Shown: positions 1 to 8,493, counted from the first letter of the stretch. The stretch: 39,330 nt of DNA from Chloroflexota bacterium (GCA_013388735.1 JACAES010000128.1:1-39330); one strand, 5' to 3'. Numbers and translations: made by a program. Notes: generated by a model from the sequence alone, not told the origin.

Positions 1-2
1 CC

Positions 3-1898
3 TCACTCCGCCAGCACGCTCCATTCGTCCATCGCGGCGCGCAGGTCGGCTTCCGCCTGCGTATACTGCCCGCCCAGGTCGCTGACGCGCGCGGCGTCGC
101 CTTCGGTGCTGGCGCGGGTGATGGCCTCGGTCAGCGCGGCCAACCGGTTTTCCAGGTCATGAATTAATGCTTCCAGTTCGGCCACGCGCTTTTCAAGCTG
201 GTACGGGTTCAGGCCGTGTTTTTTGGCGCTGGCAGACGGTTTGCCGTTCGTCCGGGGTTTTTCGGCGGCGGTTTTAAGCGTTTGCGCTTCTTCCTCGCCC
301 CGGTTGCGCGCCGCTACGTAGTCCGCGTAGCTGCCTTCGAACACGACCAGCGCGCCGGGTTCGGCGGCCCAGATCTGCGTCGCCAGCGCCGCCACCAGGT
401 AGCGGTCGTGGCTGACCAGCAGAATCGTGCCGGGAAAATCGGCCAGCACACCTTGTAAAATTTCCTGGCTGTCAATGTCCAGGTGGTTGGTCGGCTCGTC
501 CAGCAGCAGAAAGTTGGCGCCGGACAGTGCCAGTTTCGCCAGTGCCACGCGCCCGCGTTCGCCGCCGGAAAGCGTTTCAATCGGGCGGAACACGTCGTCG
601 CCGGTGAACAAAAACTGCGCCAGATAGTTGCGCGCCTCGCCCACCTGCATCGGCCTGACGGTCATTATTTCGTCAATCACGCTGTTGGTCGGTTTCAGTC
701 GTTCGTGCGCCTGGGCAAAGTAGCCGATCTTGACCGACGCGCCGATCCTTGCTTCGCCGGCCAGCGGCGGTAAATCCTGCAAAATGGTCTTGAGGAAGGT
801 GCTTTTGCCGACGCCGTTGGGGCCGATCAACGCGGCCACCTCGCCCCGGTACAGCGTGATGTCCGGCACGGTGAACAGCGGCGCGGGCGCATCGGAATAC
901 CCCACCGCCAGGCCGCGCGTCATCAGCACCTTGTCGCCGCTGCGCATGGCGTAGGCCATTTTGATCTGGATGTTCCGCCGTTCGCGCGGGCGGTTGATGA
1001 AATCGCCGCGTTTTTTCATGGTTTCCAGGCGGCGCAGTTTGCCTTTGGCCTGGCGCGTATTCTGCCCGGCGATATTGCGGCGGATGTAGTCTTCTTCTTT
1101 GGCGAGGAATTCCTGCTGCGCTTCGTATTCCTTCAGGCGGCGTTCGTAACGCTCCTGCCGCTGCTGAAGGTAATGGCTGTAGTTGCCGCGATACATCTCC
1201 AGCGTGCCGAAGTCCATTTCCCAGACCACACTGGCGAACTCGTCCATGAAGTAGCGGTCGTGGCTGACGGCCAGCACCGCGCCGGGGAAGTCCTTCAGGA
1301 AATTCTCCAGCCACTCAATCGCGGCGATGTCCAGGTGGTTAGTCGGCTCGTCCAGCACCAGCAGATCGGGCGCTTCCAGCAGCAGCCGCCCCAGCAGCGC
1401 CCGCGTCCGCTGCCCGCCGGAGAGTTTGGTCAGCGGACGCTCGTATTCCTCCGGCGAAAAGCTCAAGCCCTGCAAGACCATCCTGATGCGGGTTTCGTAA
1501 GTGTAACCGCCGGCGGTGTCGAAGCGGTGCTGAAGCTCGCCGTATTTGTCCAGCAGATCATCGGCCTGTTCCGCCAGGGCGTGTTCCATCGCTTTCAGGC
1601 GCGTTTCCATCGCCCGCAGGTCGGCGAAGGCGGAGAGCATTTCGTCCCACAACGAATGATCGCCGGCCAGTTCCGGGCGCTGCGGCAGAAAGCCGATGCG
1701 CAGCCCCTTAGCGCGGCTGACCGTTCCTTCGCTGGGCATGTCCTGGCCGATGAGCAGATTGAGCAGGGTGGTTTTGCCCGCGCCGTTGGGGCCGACCAGG
1801 GCGATGCGTGCCCGGTGCGGAATTTCGACGCTGATGCCCTCGAAGATGTCGTCCGGGCCGAACGATTTGGCGAGATTAGCGGCGGTTAACAGGGACAT
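3..1898 (-). CDS. ABC-F family ATP-binding protein (duplicated ABC domains)
   Basis: A soluble protein of 631 residues with two ABC ATPase domains and no membrane segment, the layout of the ABC-F family (Uup, EttA, YheS, antibiotic-resistance ARE proteins), which act on the ribosome rather than in transport. Domain 1 has Walker A GPNGAGKTT (about residues 36-44), signature LSGGQRTRA and LLVLDEPTNHLD; domain 2 has GPNGVGKST, LSGGERGRVALA and FLLLDEPTNHLD. Between them is a charged linker (the P-site tRNA interaction motif region), and the C-terminal 80 or so residues are a predicted coiled coil as in Uup/YheS. I chose the ATG at 1898 because the family N-terminus (MSLLTAANLAKSFG) begins there; the frame is open 20 codons further but that stretch holds the promoter. 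The TGA stop is at 3-5, so the gene is complete. The exact subfamily is not settled. Confidence 0.93.
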   Translation of the reverse strand: MSLLTAANLAKSFGPDDIFEGISVEIPHRARIALVGPNGAGKTTLLNLLIGQDMPSEGTVSRAKGLRIGFLPQRPELAGDHSLWDEMLSAFADLRAMETRLKAMEHALAEQADDLLDKYGELQHRFDTAGGYTYETRIRMVLQGLSFSPEEYERPLTKLSGGQRTRALLGRLLLEAPDLLVLDEPTNHLDIAAIEWLENFLKDFPGAVLAVSHDRYFMDEFASVVWEMDFGTLEMYRGNYSHYLQQRQERYERRLKEYEAQQEFLAKEEDYIRRNIAGQNTRQAKGKLRRLETMKKRGDFINRPRERRNIQIKMAYAMRSGDKVLMTRGLAVGYSDAPAPLFTVPDITLYRGEVAALIGPNGVGKSTFLKTILQDLPPLAGEARIGASVKIGYFAQAHERLKPTNSVIDEIMTVRPMQVGEARNYLAQFLFTGDDVFRPIETLSGGERGRVALAKLALSGANFLLLDEPTNHLDIDSQEILQGVLADFPGTILLVSHDRYLVAALATQIWAAEPGALVVFEGSYADYVAARNRGEEEAQTLKTAAEKPRTNGKPSASAKKHGLNPYQLEKRVAELEALIHDLENRLAALTEAITRASTEGDAARVSDLGGQYTQAEADLRAAMDEWSVLAE

Positions 1899-1935
1899 GG
1901 CACACACATCTATTCTTTTCGATGCAAGTGTTGAA

Positions 1936-1944
1936 ATTATAACA
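1936..1944 (-). promoter_or_regulatory. Extended -10 promoter of the ABC-F gene
   Basis: On the minus strand the sequence reads TGT-TATAAT, a perfect -10 hexamer with the TGn extension, 38 bases upstream of the ATG at 1898. No convincing -35 box lies 16-18 bases above it, which fits an extended -10 promoter. Confidence 0.5.
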
Positions 1945-2170
1945 TGATGGAACTGCAAATATAGGGAGAGTATCCGTTGTGAACCGTTTTAATCCTCTAA
2001 AATCCTTTAAAACCCGTATGGACGCGCTTCTGCGCATCCGGGGCGGCGGACGGCCAGAAGGCCATCCCTGCTGATTTTGAAGCGATTGCCCCGGCGAAAT
2101 TATTTCCCCTGTAGGGCTGACCCAAACTCCGGTTACAATAGCTCTGCAACTTAACGGATCAAAGGTATTC

Positions 2171-2950
2171 ATGCAAACAGACGATAACCAGACTACGCCC
2201 GATGCGCCGCTGCTGGACGTGAGCGGCATCAGCTATCGCTACGGCTCGCTGAATGCGCTGACGAACGCCACCTTCACGGTCGAACCCCGGCAGCTTGTGT
2301 CGCTGGTCGGGCGCAACGGCGCGGGCAAGTCCACGCTGCTCAAATGTATCGCCGGGTGGACGCAGGTCACGCAGGGCGAAGTGCGGATTCACGGGTACGC
2401 GATTCAGAAAAACGAACGTTATGTGCGCGAACATCTGATTCTCGTGCCGGACACGCCGCAGTTTTACGATGAGCTGACGGCCTGGGAACATTTGCAGTTC
2501 GTGGCGCAGGCGCACGGCTGGCGCGGCTGGGAAACCGATGCCGAAGACCTGCTGCACCGCTACGGCCTGCTGTCGAATAAGGATGCGTTCCCGTTCACTT
2601 TCTCGCGCGGGATGCGCTACAAGCTGGCGCTGTGTATGGCGCTGCTGGTCGAGCCGGAAATCCTGCTGCTGGACGAACCACTGGGGCCGCTTGACCCGGT
2701 ATCCGCCGACGAACTGTGGATCGAACTCAATCGCCACCGCAGCGATGGCATGGCGATTCTGTTCAGCAGCCACCAGCTTCCCCAGGAAGCGCAGCCGGAT
2801 CGCTACTTAATCATGGAGCAGGGCGAGATCATCGCCGACGGCACGCCCGACTCGCTGCGCGCGGATTTTTCGCTGGACGGGCGGCACTCGCTGGATGACC
2901 TGCTGCGGTCGGCCATCGAGGCGCGCAAGGCCGAGGCTGACCATGTTTGA
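2171..2950 (+). CDS. ABC transporter ATP-binding protein
   Basis: A 259-residue single-domain ABC ATPase. Visible motifs are Walker A GRNGAGKSTLLK (about residues 46-57), a signature variant FSRGMRYKLALCMALL, Walker B ILLLDEPLGPLD and the switch histidine in FSSHQ. The FSRGM form of the signature is typical of ABC-2/EcsA-like exporter ATPases. It overlaps the next gene by 8 bases, so the two are very likely translated together as ATPase and permease of one exporter. A TACAAT -10-like box sits at 2134-2139 but has no clear -35. A purine stretch AAAGG at 2161-2165 could serve as ribosome binding site. Substrate unknown. Confidence 0.92.
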   Translation: MQTDDNQTTPDAPLLDVSGISYRYGSLNALTNATFTVEPRQLVSLVGRNGAGKSTLLKCIAGWTQVTQGEVRIHGYAIQKNERYVREHLILVPDTPQFYDELTAWEHLQFVAQAHGWRGWETDAEDLLHRYGLLSNKDAFPFTFSRGMRYKLALCMALLVEPEILLLDEPLGPLDPVSADELWIELNRHRSDGMAILFSSHQLPQEAQPDRYLIMEQGEIIADGTPDSLRADFSLDGRHSLDDLLRSAIEARKAEADHV

Positions 2951-4442
2951 TTTTCGTCTGCTGCTGCTGCTGCGCTGGCGGCAGTTCCGGTCGGATGCGC
3001 TGTACTGGCTGCGAACGGTGGGCTACCAGCCGGACGAGCGGTCGTTTTCGCAGCGTTTGTATGGGCTGTACCTGGCGCTCATCGGGGCGTTCTGGGCCGG
3101 CTCGATGGTTTCCTGGGGCGCGGAGCAGGCCGCCCTGCTGGGCGCTTCGCTGACACCGGCCACGCTCAGTGACCTGCTGGCGGCGCTGCCCTGGCTGGCG
3201 CTGGCGCTCCAGGTGTATGCACTGGCGTCGGCGTTACGGGTCACGCCGCTCAGGCTGTCCTTCGCCGATATTGCCTACCTGGCCGGGTCGCCGGTAGACC
3301 GCGCCGCAGCGGTGATGTTTGCCTATACGCGGCAGGTGGTGGCGCGGCTCGTTCCGTTCGGCGCGCTGGGCGCGCTGGTCGGCATCGTGCTGGTGACGCC
3401 GGTGGACTCCGGCGCGCGACTGGCGGCTGCCCTGCGCGGCGCGCTGGCGGCGGAGGCGCTGCTGGTGTTCACGATGACACTGGCCTGGACACTGGGCATT
3501 CTGCGGCTGATCTTCCCTTGGCTGCGGCGGCATCCCTGGATATGGCTGCTGCCGTTCGGCCTGCCGGCTGCCGCTTATCTGCTGCCGGGTGTTTTATTAT
3601 GGCCGGGGCGGGCGGCCATCGCCGCCATTTACGGGGAGGCGTCCGGCGGGGCGCTGGCGCTGCTGGTGGCCGGGGCGCTGGGGCTGGCGGCGCTGATGTT
3701 CCGGTTGGGCAGCCAGGTCAATATGGCTTATGCGTCCGATGAAAGCATCGTCTACGCGCGCATCAAGGCGCTGGGGCTGATGGCCTGGCGCGACCCGCGT
3801 CTGCGCCTGCGGATTTATGGGCAGGCCGCCCGCGCGGGGCGTAAACCCTGGCTGCATCTGCCGAAGGCGTTCGGCCTGTGGGGGCTGACCACCCGCGCCG
3901 CGCTGACCTATCTGCGCCACCCGATGATGCTGCTGACCAGCCTGCTGTGGGGCGCGCTGATGACCTATGTGGCGATTTTGCTGGTTAGCGAACAGCTTCC
4001 GGTGCAGATCTGGATCGGCTGGCTGCTGGTGGCCGGGTTCGTGCCGCCGGTGGGGCTGCTGTACGTGTTCCGTACCGACCTGGAAGAACGTTTCCTGCGC
4101 CAGTTTTTACTGGCCGACCGGCTGCGCCTGCTGGCCGCCGACGCGCTGCTGCCGCTGGCGGCGCTGCTGGCCGGGGCGCTGATCGTGTGGATCGCTCAAG
4201 GCTTCGCGCCGGAGGTGGCGATCGTGGGCGCGGCCTTGATTCTGCTGCTGGGGATGCTGCTGGCGCTTTCCGGCGCGGCGGCCTTCGGCAACCGTCGAGT
4301 GGCGCTGGCCCGGTTTTTAATCACCGCCGCCGGTTTTGGCGTGGTGGCGGTGGCGGGGGTTAACCTGGGCGCGCTGGCCGGGCTGGTGGTGGCGGTCATC
4401 GCCAACCTTTTGCTGTGCGGCGTGCTGATGGAAGCCGGTTGA
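2943..4442 (+). CDS. ABC exporter membrane protein (EcsB/ABC-2-like)
   Basis: A 499-residue, very hydrophobic protein with about ten to twelve predicted membrane segments rich in Leu and Ala, following a short basic cytoplasmic N-terminus (RWRQFRSDALYWLR). I chose the ATG at 2943, which overlaps the end of the ATPase gene by 8 bases, because the family-like start MFDFRLLLLLRWRQFR begins there; an upstream in-frame ATG lies inside the ATPase gene. The pairing with a lone ATPase, the size and the N-terminal RWRQF... pattern resemble EcsB-type exporter subunits, but I see no diagnostic motif. The overlap points to translational coupling. Substrate cannot be inferred. Confidence 0.8.
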   Translation: MFDFRLLLLLRWRQFRSDALYWLRTVGYQPDERSFSQRLYGLYLALIGAFWAGSMVSWGAEQAALLGASLTPATLSDLLAALPWLALALQVYALASALRVTPLRLSFADIAYLAGSPVDRAAAVMFAYTRQVVARLVPFGALGALVGIVLVTPVDSGARLAAALRGALAAEALLVFTMTLAWTLGILRLIFPWLRRHPWIWLLPFGLPAAAYLLPGVLLWPGRAAIAAIYGEASGGALALLVAGALGLAALMFRLGSQVNMAYASDESIVYARIKALGLMAWRDPRLRLRIYGQAARAGRKPWLHLPKAFGLWGLTTRAALTYLRHPMMLLTSLLWGALMTYVAILLVSEQLPVQIWIGWLLVAGFVPPVGLLYVFRTDLEERFLRQFLLADRLRLLAADALLPLAALLAGALIVWIAQGFAPEVAIVGAALILLLGMLLALSGAAAFGNRRVALARFLITAAGFGVVAVAGVNLGALAGLVVAVIANLLLCGVLMEAG

Positions 4443-4497
4443 GGTGGAAAAACGTAAAAAAGATCGGCAATATGCACAAAGCTTTTACCTCTTAAGG

Positions 4498-4526
4498 TGT
4501 ACATATTGACTAAGTTGCTCTATAAT
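4498..4526 (+). promoter_or_regulatory. Sigma70-type promoter of the small gene at 4570
   Basis: A perfect TATAAT at 4521-4526 has TGTACA (4 of 6 matches to TTGACA) at 4498-4503 with a 17-base spacer. It is followed by an AGGAG ribosome binding site at 4557-4561, 8 bases before the ATG. It lies beyond the stop of the permease gene. Confidence 0.6.
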
Positions 4527-4569
4527 GAGGGCATAAACGTGAAATTGTTCACAGATAGGAGCCTTCATC

Positions 4570-4830
4570 ATGGCAACACTTGCAAGGCCGATCATTAGCG
4601 AATATACCCGTATGCCGGCGAACGTCCGCCGCCTGGATGCCAACGACGTAGCGGTGCTGCCGCTTGCCAATCAGGTCGTGCGCGTGCTTTCCGGGGCGGC
4701 CTGGGTCACGCTCAATCAGGACGACATCATCGTGAAAAGCGGGGAGAAAATAACACTCTATCCCGACAAGTACCCACCGGTCATTTCCGCGCTGGATAAC
4801 CGGCAGTTGGTTTACGAGATCATCATCTAA
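4570..4830 (+). CDS. Small conserved-type protein, DUF2917/cupin-like
   Basis: An 86-residue soluble protein with a strong AGGAG ribosome binding site 8 bases upstream. It has no signal peptide or membrane segment. The middle, VRVLSGAAWVTLNQDDIIVKSGE, has the beta-strand and turn pattern of small cupin-like proteins in which a G-x-x-W-V-T strand is followed by an acidic turn and a ...SGE... strand; this resembles DUF2917, but I hold that match only loosely. It has its own promoter and a strong terminator, so it is expressed as a single-gene unit, which suggests an independent, perhaps abundant, product. Function unknown. Confidence 0.75.
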   Translation: MATLARPIISEYTRMPANVRRLDANDVAVLPLANQVVRVLSGAAWVTLNQDDIIVKSGEKITLYPDKYPPVISALDNRQLVYEIII

Positions 4831-4845
4831 CCTCCCTTAGTGAGC

Positions 4846-4877
4846 AGGGCTGGAGGGCCGTCTCCAGCCCTATTTGA
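4846..4877 (+). terminator. Rho-independent terminator after the small gene
   Basis: A perfect 10-bp stem AGGGCTGGAG / CTCCAGCCCT (4846-4855 with 4862-4871) closes a 6-base loop and is followed by ATTTGATT, a short T-rich tail. It begins 16 bases after the TAA stop at 4828-4830. Confidence 0.8.
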
Positions 4878-5034
4878 TTCCCCATTTCTCGCCACCAAAG
4901 CGGAACACAGTCCGCTTCATCATCAATCTCTCATAGACTCTTAAGCAAGGTCGGGTAGCTTGCATATCGGTGTGGGCCGTTTTTGGCGTAAGTCTCTATG
5001 TGTTTTCATTTTGGGCGGAGAGGAATTGAACCAT

Positions 5035-5901
5035 ATGTCGCAGCGTTGGTGGTTAATTCTCGGCGCGCTGGTTTTGATCGGCATCAGCAGCGGGGCCAGC
5101 ATCCTGATTTATACAACGGTCGTCGGCGGCACGGGCGAACCCAGCGCGCCCATCAGCGCGCCGACGCTTGATTTAAGCACCCCCACGCCGGATCCACGCG
5201 AGGCGGAAATCGCCCGGCTTTCGACCGAAGTGGCGCGCCTGGCGGCGGAAAATGCTGCCCTTAGCACGGCAGCCGCAGTCGAGGCAGCCGCCACCGTCGA
5301 ACTGGCCGCGACCGAAGAAGCCACCTCCGAAGTAACCGCCACCCCCGAAGCGGCGGCTGTTCTGTTCCGCATCGTGCCGGACGAATCGGAAGTTCGCTTC
5401 ATCTTGACCGAAGACTTGCGCGGCGCGCCGACTACCGTGATCGGCAAAACCGATCAGGTCGCCGGCGAGATACTGGTGGATTTTGCCACGCCGGGCAGCA
5501 CACGCATGGGCGTCATCCGCATCAACGCGCGCACGCTGGCGACGGATAATGACTTCCGCAACCGCGCCATTCGCGGGGAAATCCTTCAGTCCAGCCAGGA
5601 CAAATACGAGTTCAGCGAATTCACGCCGACCGAACTCATTGGACTGCCGGAAACGGTGGCGGTCGGTGATACCATCAGCTTCCAGATCATCGGCGATCTG
5701 AAGGTGCGGGACATCACGCAGACGGTGACGTTCGAGGCGACGGTGACGGTCGTCTCGGAAGATCGTCTGGAAGGCTCGGCCAAGACCACCGTTCAGCGCG
5801 CGGATTACGATCTGGTCATCCCCAGCGTGCCGGGCGTCGCCAACGTGTCCGAAGCGGTAAACCTGGAGATAGACTTCGTGGCCGCGCGGGCGGACGCATA
5901 G
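5035..5901 (+). CDS. Membrane-anchored YceI-domain protein
   Basis: A 288-residue protein with an N-terminal uncleaved-type membrane segment (about residues 5-28, WWLILGALVLIGISSGASIL), an Ala/Thr/Glu-rich linker with coiled-coil character (about 55-115), and a C-terminal YceI-like domain (about 116-285). YceI proteins are lipocalin-like beta barrels that bind isoprenoid-type lipids. Recognisable YceI features are the start FRIVPDESEVRF, the segment RINARTLATDNDFRNRAIRGEIL, the F-x-F-E core strands and GDLKVRDITQTVTFEATV. I chose the ATG at 5035 because GGAGAGGA at 5017-5024 precedes it by 10 bases; an open frame 25 codons upstream has no such site. The domain would sit outside the cytoplasmic membrane. 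Confidence 0.88.
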   Translation: MSQRWWLILGALVLIGISSGASILIYTTVVGGTGEPSAPISAPTLDLSTPTPDPREAEIARLSTEVARLAAENAALSTAAAVEAAATVELAATEEATSEVTATPEAAAVLFRIVPDESEVRFILTEDLRGAPTTVIGKTDQVAGEILVDFATPGSTRMGVIRINARTLATDNDFRNRAIRGEILQSSQDKYEFSEFTPTELIGLPETVAVGDTISFQIIGDLKVRDITQTVTFEATVTVVSEDRLEGSAKTTVQRADYDLVIPSVPGVANVSEAVNLEIDFVAARADA

Positions 5902-5903
5902 TG

Positions 5904-5931
5904 CAGTTTCCAGTTACCAGTTGTCAGTTAG
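5904..5931. repeat. Heptameric tandem repeat, 4 units (CAGTTNN)
   Basis: Four consecutive 7-base units: CAGTTTC, CAGTTAC, CAGTTGT, CAGTTAG. It starts 2 bases after the TAG stop of the YceI-domain gene. It resembles the short tandemly repeated repetitive (STRR) sequences known from cyanobacterial genomes, and has a counterpart of another sequence at 32284-32311. Confidence 0.8.
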
Positions 5932-6337
5932 CCATCGTGCCATGTCCGCTAACGCGGACAGCAGAGCGGCGTTATATTGTCCACTGAAGTGGACGTGGTT
6001 TGCCGGAAGCCAGCGGTTCAAACCGCCGGCGACGATTATCATCCCCCTTCTCTAGCGGCTGTTATGCACTTTGCCACTCCAGCAGGGCGATGAAATCGCT
6101 TTTCACGCCCGCCCGCTTTTTGCCCTCACCCCCATCCCCTCTCCCGAACGGGCCTTCGGCACCGGGCGAGGGGCGAAAATCAGCCCAGTCGCAGTCGTTT
6201 TCCCCTTCTCCTAGCTGCGCAGCAGCGGTCGGGAGAAGGGGGTCAGGGGGATGAGGGCGAATTGACTGCGCAAAAGCGCATCACACGCTCTAGCCACGAA
6301 GTGGCAGTTGAGAGAGGGGGAACGAGGGGGTGAGTGC
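5932..6337. other. Gene-free stretch packed with small palindromes
   Basis: No credible coding frame is seen between the YceI gene and htrA-like gene, which converge here. The stretch holds hairpins TGTCCGC/GCGGACA (5943-5960), GTCCAC/GTGGAC with a TGAA loop (5979-5994), GCGGTT/AACCGC (6011-6024), and GCCAC-GAA-GTGGC (6293-6305), as well as the long imperfect palindrome listed separately. Some may act as terminators for the two converging genes, but none has a T-tract. Confidence 0.7.
6122..6258. repeat. Long imperfect inverted repeat (CCCTCA...TGAGGG type)
   Basis: The left arm GCCCTCACCCCCATCCCC followed by TCTCCCGA (from 6122) is matched, with small indels, by the right arm TCGGGAGAAGGGGG ... 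GGGGGATGAGGGC ending at 6258. The whole element is about 137 bases, non-coding, of the CCCTCACCCC...GGGGTGAGGG kind that is dispersed in many genomes of this type. Confidence 0.65.
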
Positions 6338-7558
6338 CTATTCCCCGCAGTTGCCGGAAACGACCACGCTGGTAGGCCGCGCTTCGAGCGTCAGCGGCAG
6401 TTCGATTGTTTCGCTGTCGCGCACCACCAGCAGGTTAACCGTCTCGCCGGGGCGCGTTTTCGTAACCAGATAGGCCAGCAGTTCGTCCATGTTGGCGATA
6501 TACTGGCCGTTGATGGCTACGATGATGTCCCCGCCGGCGCACACGTCATAACCGCGCACCGTCTCGATGCGGTTGCCGCCGCGCAGCCCGGCGCTGGCCG
6601 CCGGCGAATCCGGCGTGATGGTTTCGATCATCACCCCGGTCTGCACCGGCAGGTTAAGCGGTTCGGCAAGCGCAGCCACCCCCAGGCCGATTTCGGCGGG
6701 CTGGCTGGTGATGCCCACCCAGGGATAAATCACCTGCCCGGTTTCGATGAGTTCCGGCACGACGCGCCGCACGGTGCTGGCCGGGACGGCAAAGCCCACC
6801 CCTTCGAAGATGCCGCTTTCGGTGCGGATGGCCGTATTCACGCCGATCACCTCCCCGCGCGAGTTCAGCAGTGGGCCGCCGCTGTTGCCGGGGTTGATGT
6901 CGGTATCCACCTGGATGATGGCCGGATTCTGAAAGCCCGGCGTGATGTCGTTACTCAGCAGTTCCGCCGATGGAAGCTGCCGCCCCAGGCCGCTGACGAT
7001 GCCGACCGTCATCGAACTCGCCAGCCCGAACGGATTGCCAATGGCGATGGCGCGGTCGCCCACGCGCACGGCGTCCGAGTCGCCAAAAATCACCGGATGC
7101 AGGCGTTCGGCGGTGGTTTCCACTTTAATCACGGCGATGTCGCTGAACAGGTCTAAGCCGACGGACTGCGCCTCAATGACGTAACCATCGTTGAAGGTGA
7201 CGAAAATCTGCCGCGCGTCCTCGATGACGTGTGCGTTGGTGACGATGTGGCCGTTTAAATCGTAAACGAAGCCTGACCCGCCGCTGGTGGTGGTTTCGAT
7301 GACCGTGTGATCGGGGATGTCGGCCACGATTTCGACGTTGACGACCGACGGCGCGAGACGCGCATAGAGATTCGCCAGCAGCCGGTGTTCGGCATCCGCC
7401 GCGTTAATGACATCCTCCGGCAGCGGCGTGGGGATGTCGGACTGCTGGTAGCGGGGGCTGGCCGGCGCGCTGAGGGCGCTGGGTGTCAGCGTCATTTCGG
7501 TGGACTGCGGACGGCAGGCCGCCAGCAGCAGGAACACGATTGCGATCTTTTTTATCAT
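6338..7558 (-). CDS. HtrA/DegP-like serine protease, lipoprotein, with PDZ domain
   Basis: A 406-residue S1C-family serine endopeptidase that would degrade or sense misfolded proteins outside the cytoplasmic membrane. The N-terminus MIKKIAIVFLLLAAC is a lipoprotein signal with Cys15 as the lipidation site, followed by a Ser/Pro/Thr linker (16-50). The catalytic triad is visible: His110 in TNAHVIED, Asp140 in DLFSDIAVIKV and Ser226 in INPGNSGGPLLN. A single PDZ domain occupies roughly residues 300-395 (GVMIETITPDSPAASAGLRGG, then a ...GDIIVAINGQ strand-turn). The ATG at 7558 was chosen because it begins the signal peptide; the open frame continues 15 codons upstream. Only a weak purine run precedes it. 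Closest relatives would be the HtrA/DegQ-type trypsin-PDZ proteins of Gram-positive-like cell plans. Confidence 0.93.
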   Translation of the reverse strand: MIKKIAIVFLLLAACRPQSTEMTLTPSALSAPASPRYQQSDIPTPLPEDVINAADAEHRLLANLYARLAPSVVNVEIVADIPDHTVIETTTSGGSGFVYDLNGHIVTNAHVIEDARQIFVTFNDGYVIEAQSVGLDLFSDIAVIKVETTAERLHPVIFGDSDAVRVGDRAIAIGNPFGLASSMTVGIVSGLGRQLPSAELLSNDITPGFQNPAIIQVDTDINPGNSGGPLLNSRGEVIGVNTAIRTESGIFEGVGFAVPASTVRRVVPELIETGQVIYPWVGITSQPAEIGLGVAALAEPLNLPVQTGVMIETITPDSPAASAGLRGGNRIETVRGYDVCAGGDIIVAINGQYIANMDELLAYLVTKTRPGETVNLLVVRDSETIELPLTLEARPTSVVVSGNCGE

Positions 7559-7607
7559 CGTTTTTCCCAGACCTTGCCTTTTGTCAGTAGGGGCGACCCT
7601 CACAATT

Positions 7608-8474
7608 TTACCGCCGCACGCCTTCGATGACAGCGGCGAAGTCGCCGTCGTCCAGCCCTTTTTCGCGCGCCGCCTGCATCACCGCGATGGCGGCGGCGGC
7701 GGTTTGCAGCGGCACGCCCGCCGCCTGCGCCAGTTCGACCGCGTAACGCACGTCCTTCTGCATCCACTTGAGCGCGAATTCAGTGTCGTCGTAGCGGCGC
7801 TCGACCATACGCGGCAGTTTGCTCTGCACGATCTGGCTGCTGGTCGCGCCGCTGAGGATGAGCGGGACGACCCGTTCCATATCCAGCCCGGCGGCTTCGG
7901 CCAGCGCCAGCCCTTCGGACAATGCCGCAACCTGAACGGCGATCATCATGTTATAGACAAGCTTCCAGGTCGCGCCCGCGCCGGATGGGCCAAGATGCTC
8001 CACGCGGCGGCTGATGGCTTCCAGCGCCGGGCGGGCGCGTTCCAGCGCGGCGGCCTGACCGCCGACGAGCAGGCTGATCTGGGCATGGGCGGCGGCATCT
8101 TTTGAACCGGCCATCGGCGCGTCCAGGAAGTCACAGCCGCGTTGGGCGGCCAGTCCCGCCAGTTCCTGCACCCAAGCAGGGGAAAGCGTGCTGCACTCGA
8201 CCAGCACTGCGCCGGAAGCTGCCCCGGCCAGCGCGCCGTCCGCGCCCAGCCACACTGCGCGGGAAGCCGCGTCGTCGCCCACAGCGGCGATCACCACCTC
8301 CGCGCCCGCGGCGGCCTGGCGCGGCGTGTCCGCCAGCTTTGCGCCGCGCGCGGTCAAGACTTCGGCTTTCGCCGCCGTGCGATTCCAGACCGTCAGTTCA
8401 AAACCTTTGCTGAGCAAATTCCCGGCCAGCCCCTGTCCCATGATGCCCAGGCCGAGCAAGGTTACTTTCTGCAT
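7608..8474 (-). CDS. NAD(P)-dependent beta-hydroxyacid dehydrogenase (3-hydroxyisobutyrate dehydrogenase family)
   Basis: A 288-residue oxidoreductase. The N-terminal Rossmann fold has GLGIMGQGLAGNLL (residues 8-21), the family signature for NAD(P) binding. The substrate-binding segment DAPMAGSKDAA (118-128) and catalytic Lys171 in GATWKLVYNMM mark the beta-hydroxyacid dehydrogenase family; the AGSK form of the substrate motif is more like GLYR1/succinic-semialdehyde reductases than classical MmsB (SGG). The ATG at 8474 follows AGGAGA on the minus strand by about 7 bases, deciding the start. It lies 49 bases upstream of the htrA-like start, so co-transcription is possible. The exact substrate is unknown. 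Confidence 0.9.
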   Translation of the reverse strand: MQKVTLLGLGIMGQGLAGNLLSKGFELTVWNRTAAKAEVLTARGAKLADTPRQAAAGAEVVIAAVGDDAASRAVWLGADGALAGAASGAVLVECSTLSPAWVQELAGLAAQRGCDFLDAPMAGSKDAAAHAQISLLVGGQAAALERARPALEAISRRVEHLGPSGAGATWKLVYNMMIAVQVAALSEGLALAEAAGLDMERVVPLILSGATSSQIVQSKLPRMVERRYDDTEFALKWMQKDVRYAVELAQAAGVPLQTAAAAIAVMQAAREKGLDDGDFAAVIEGVRR

Positions 8475-8493
8475 TATTGCGCTCTCCTGAAAA

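Noticed and set aside
4506..4526. TTGACT at 4506-4511 as the -35 box for the TATAAT at 4521.
   Set aside because: The spacer would be only 9 bases; TGTACA at 4498-4503 with 17 bases fits better.
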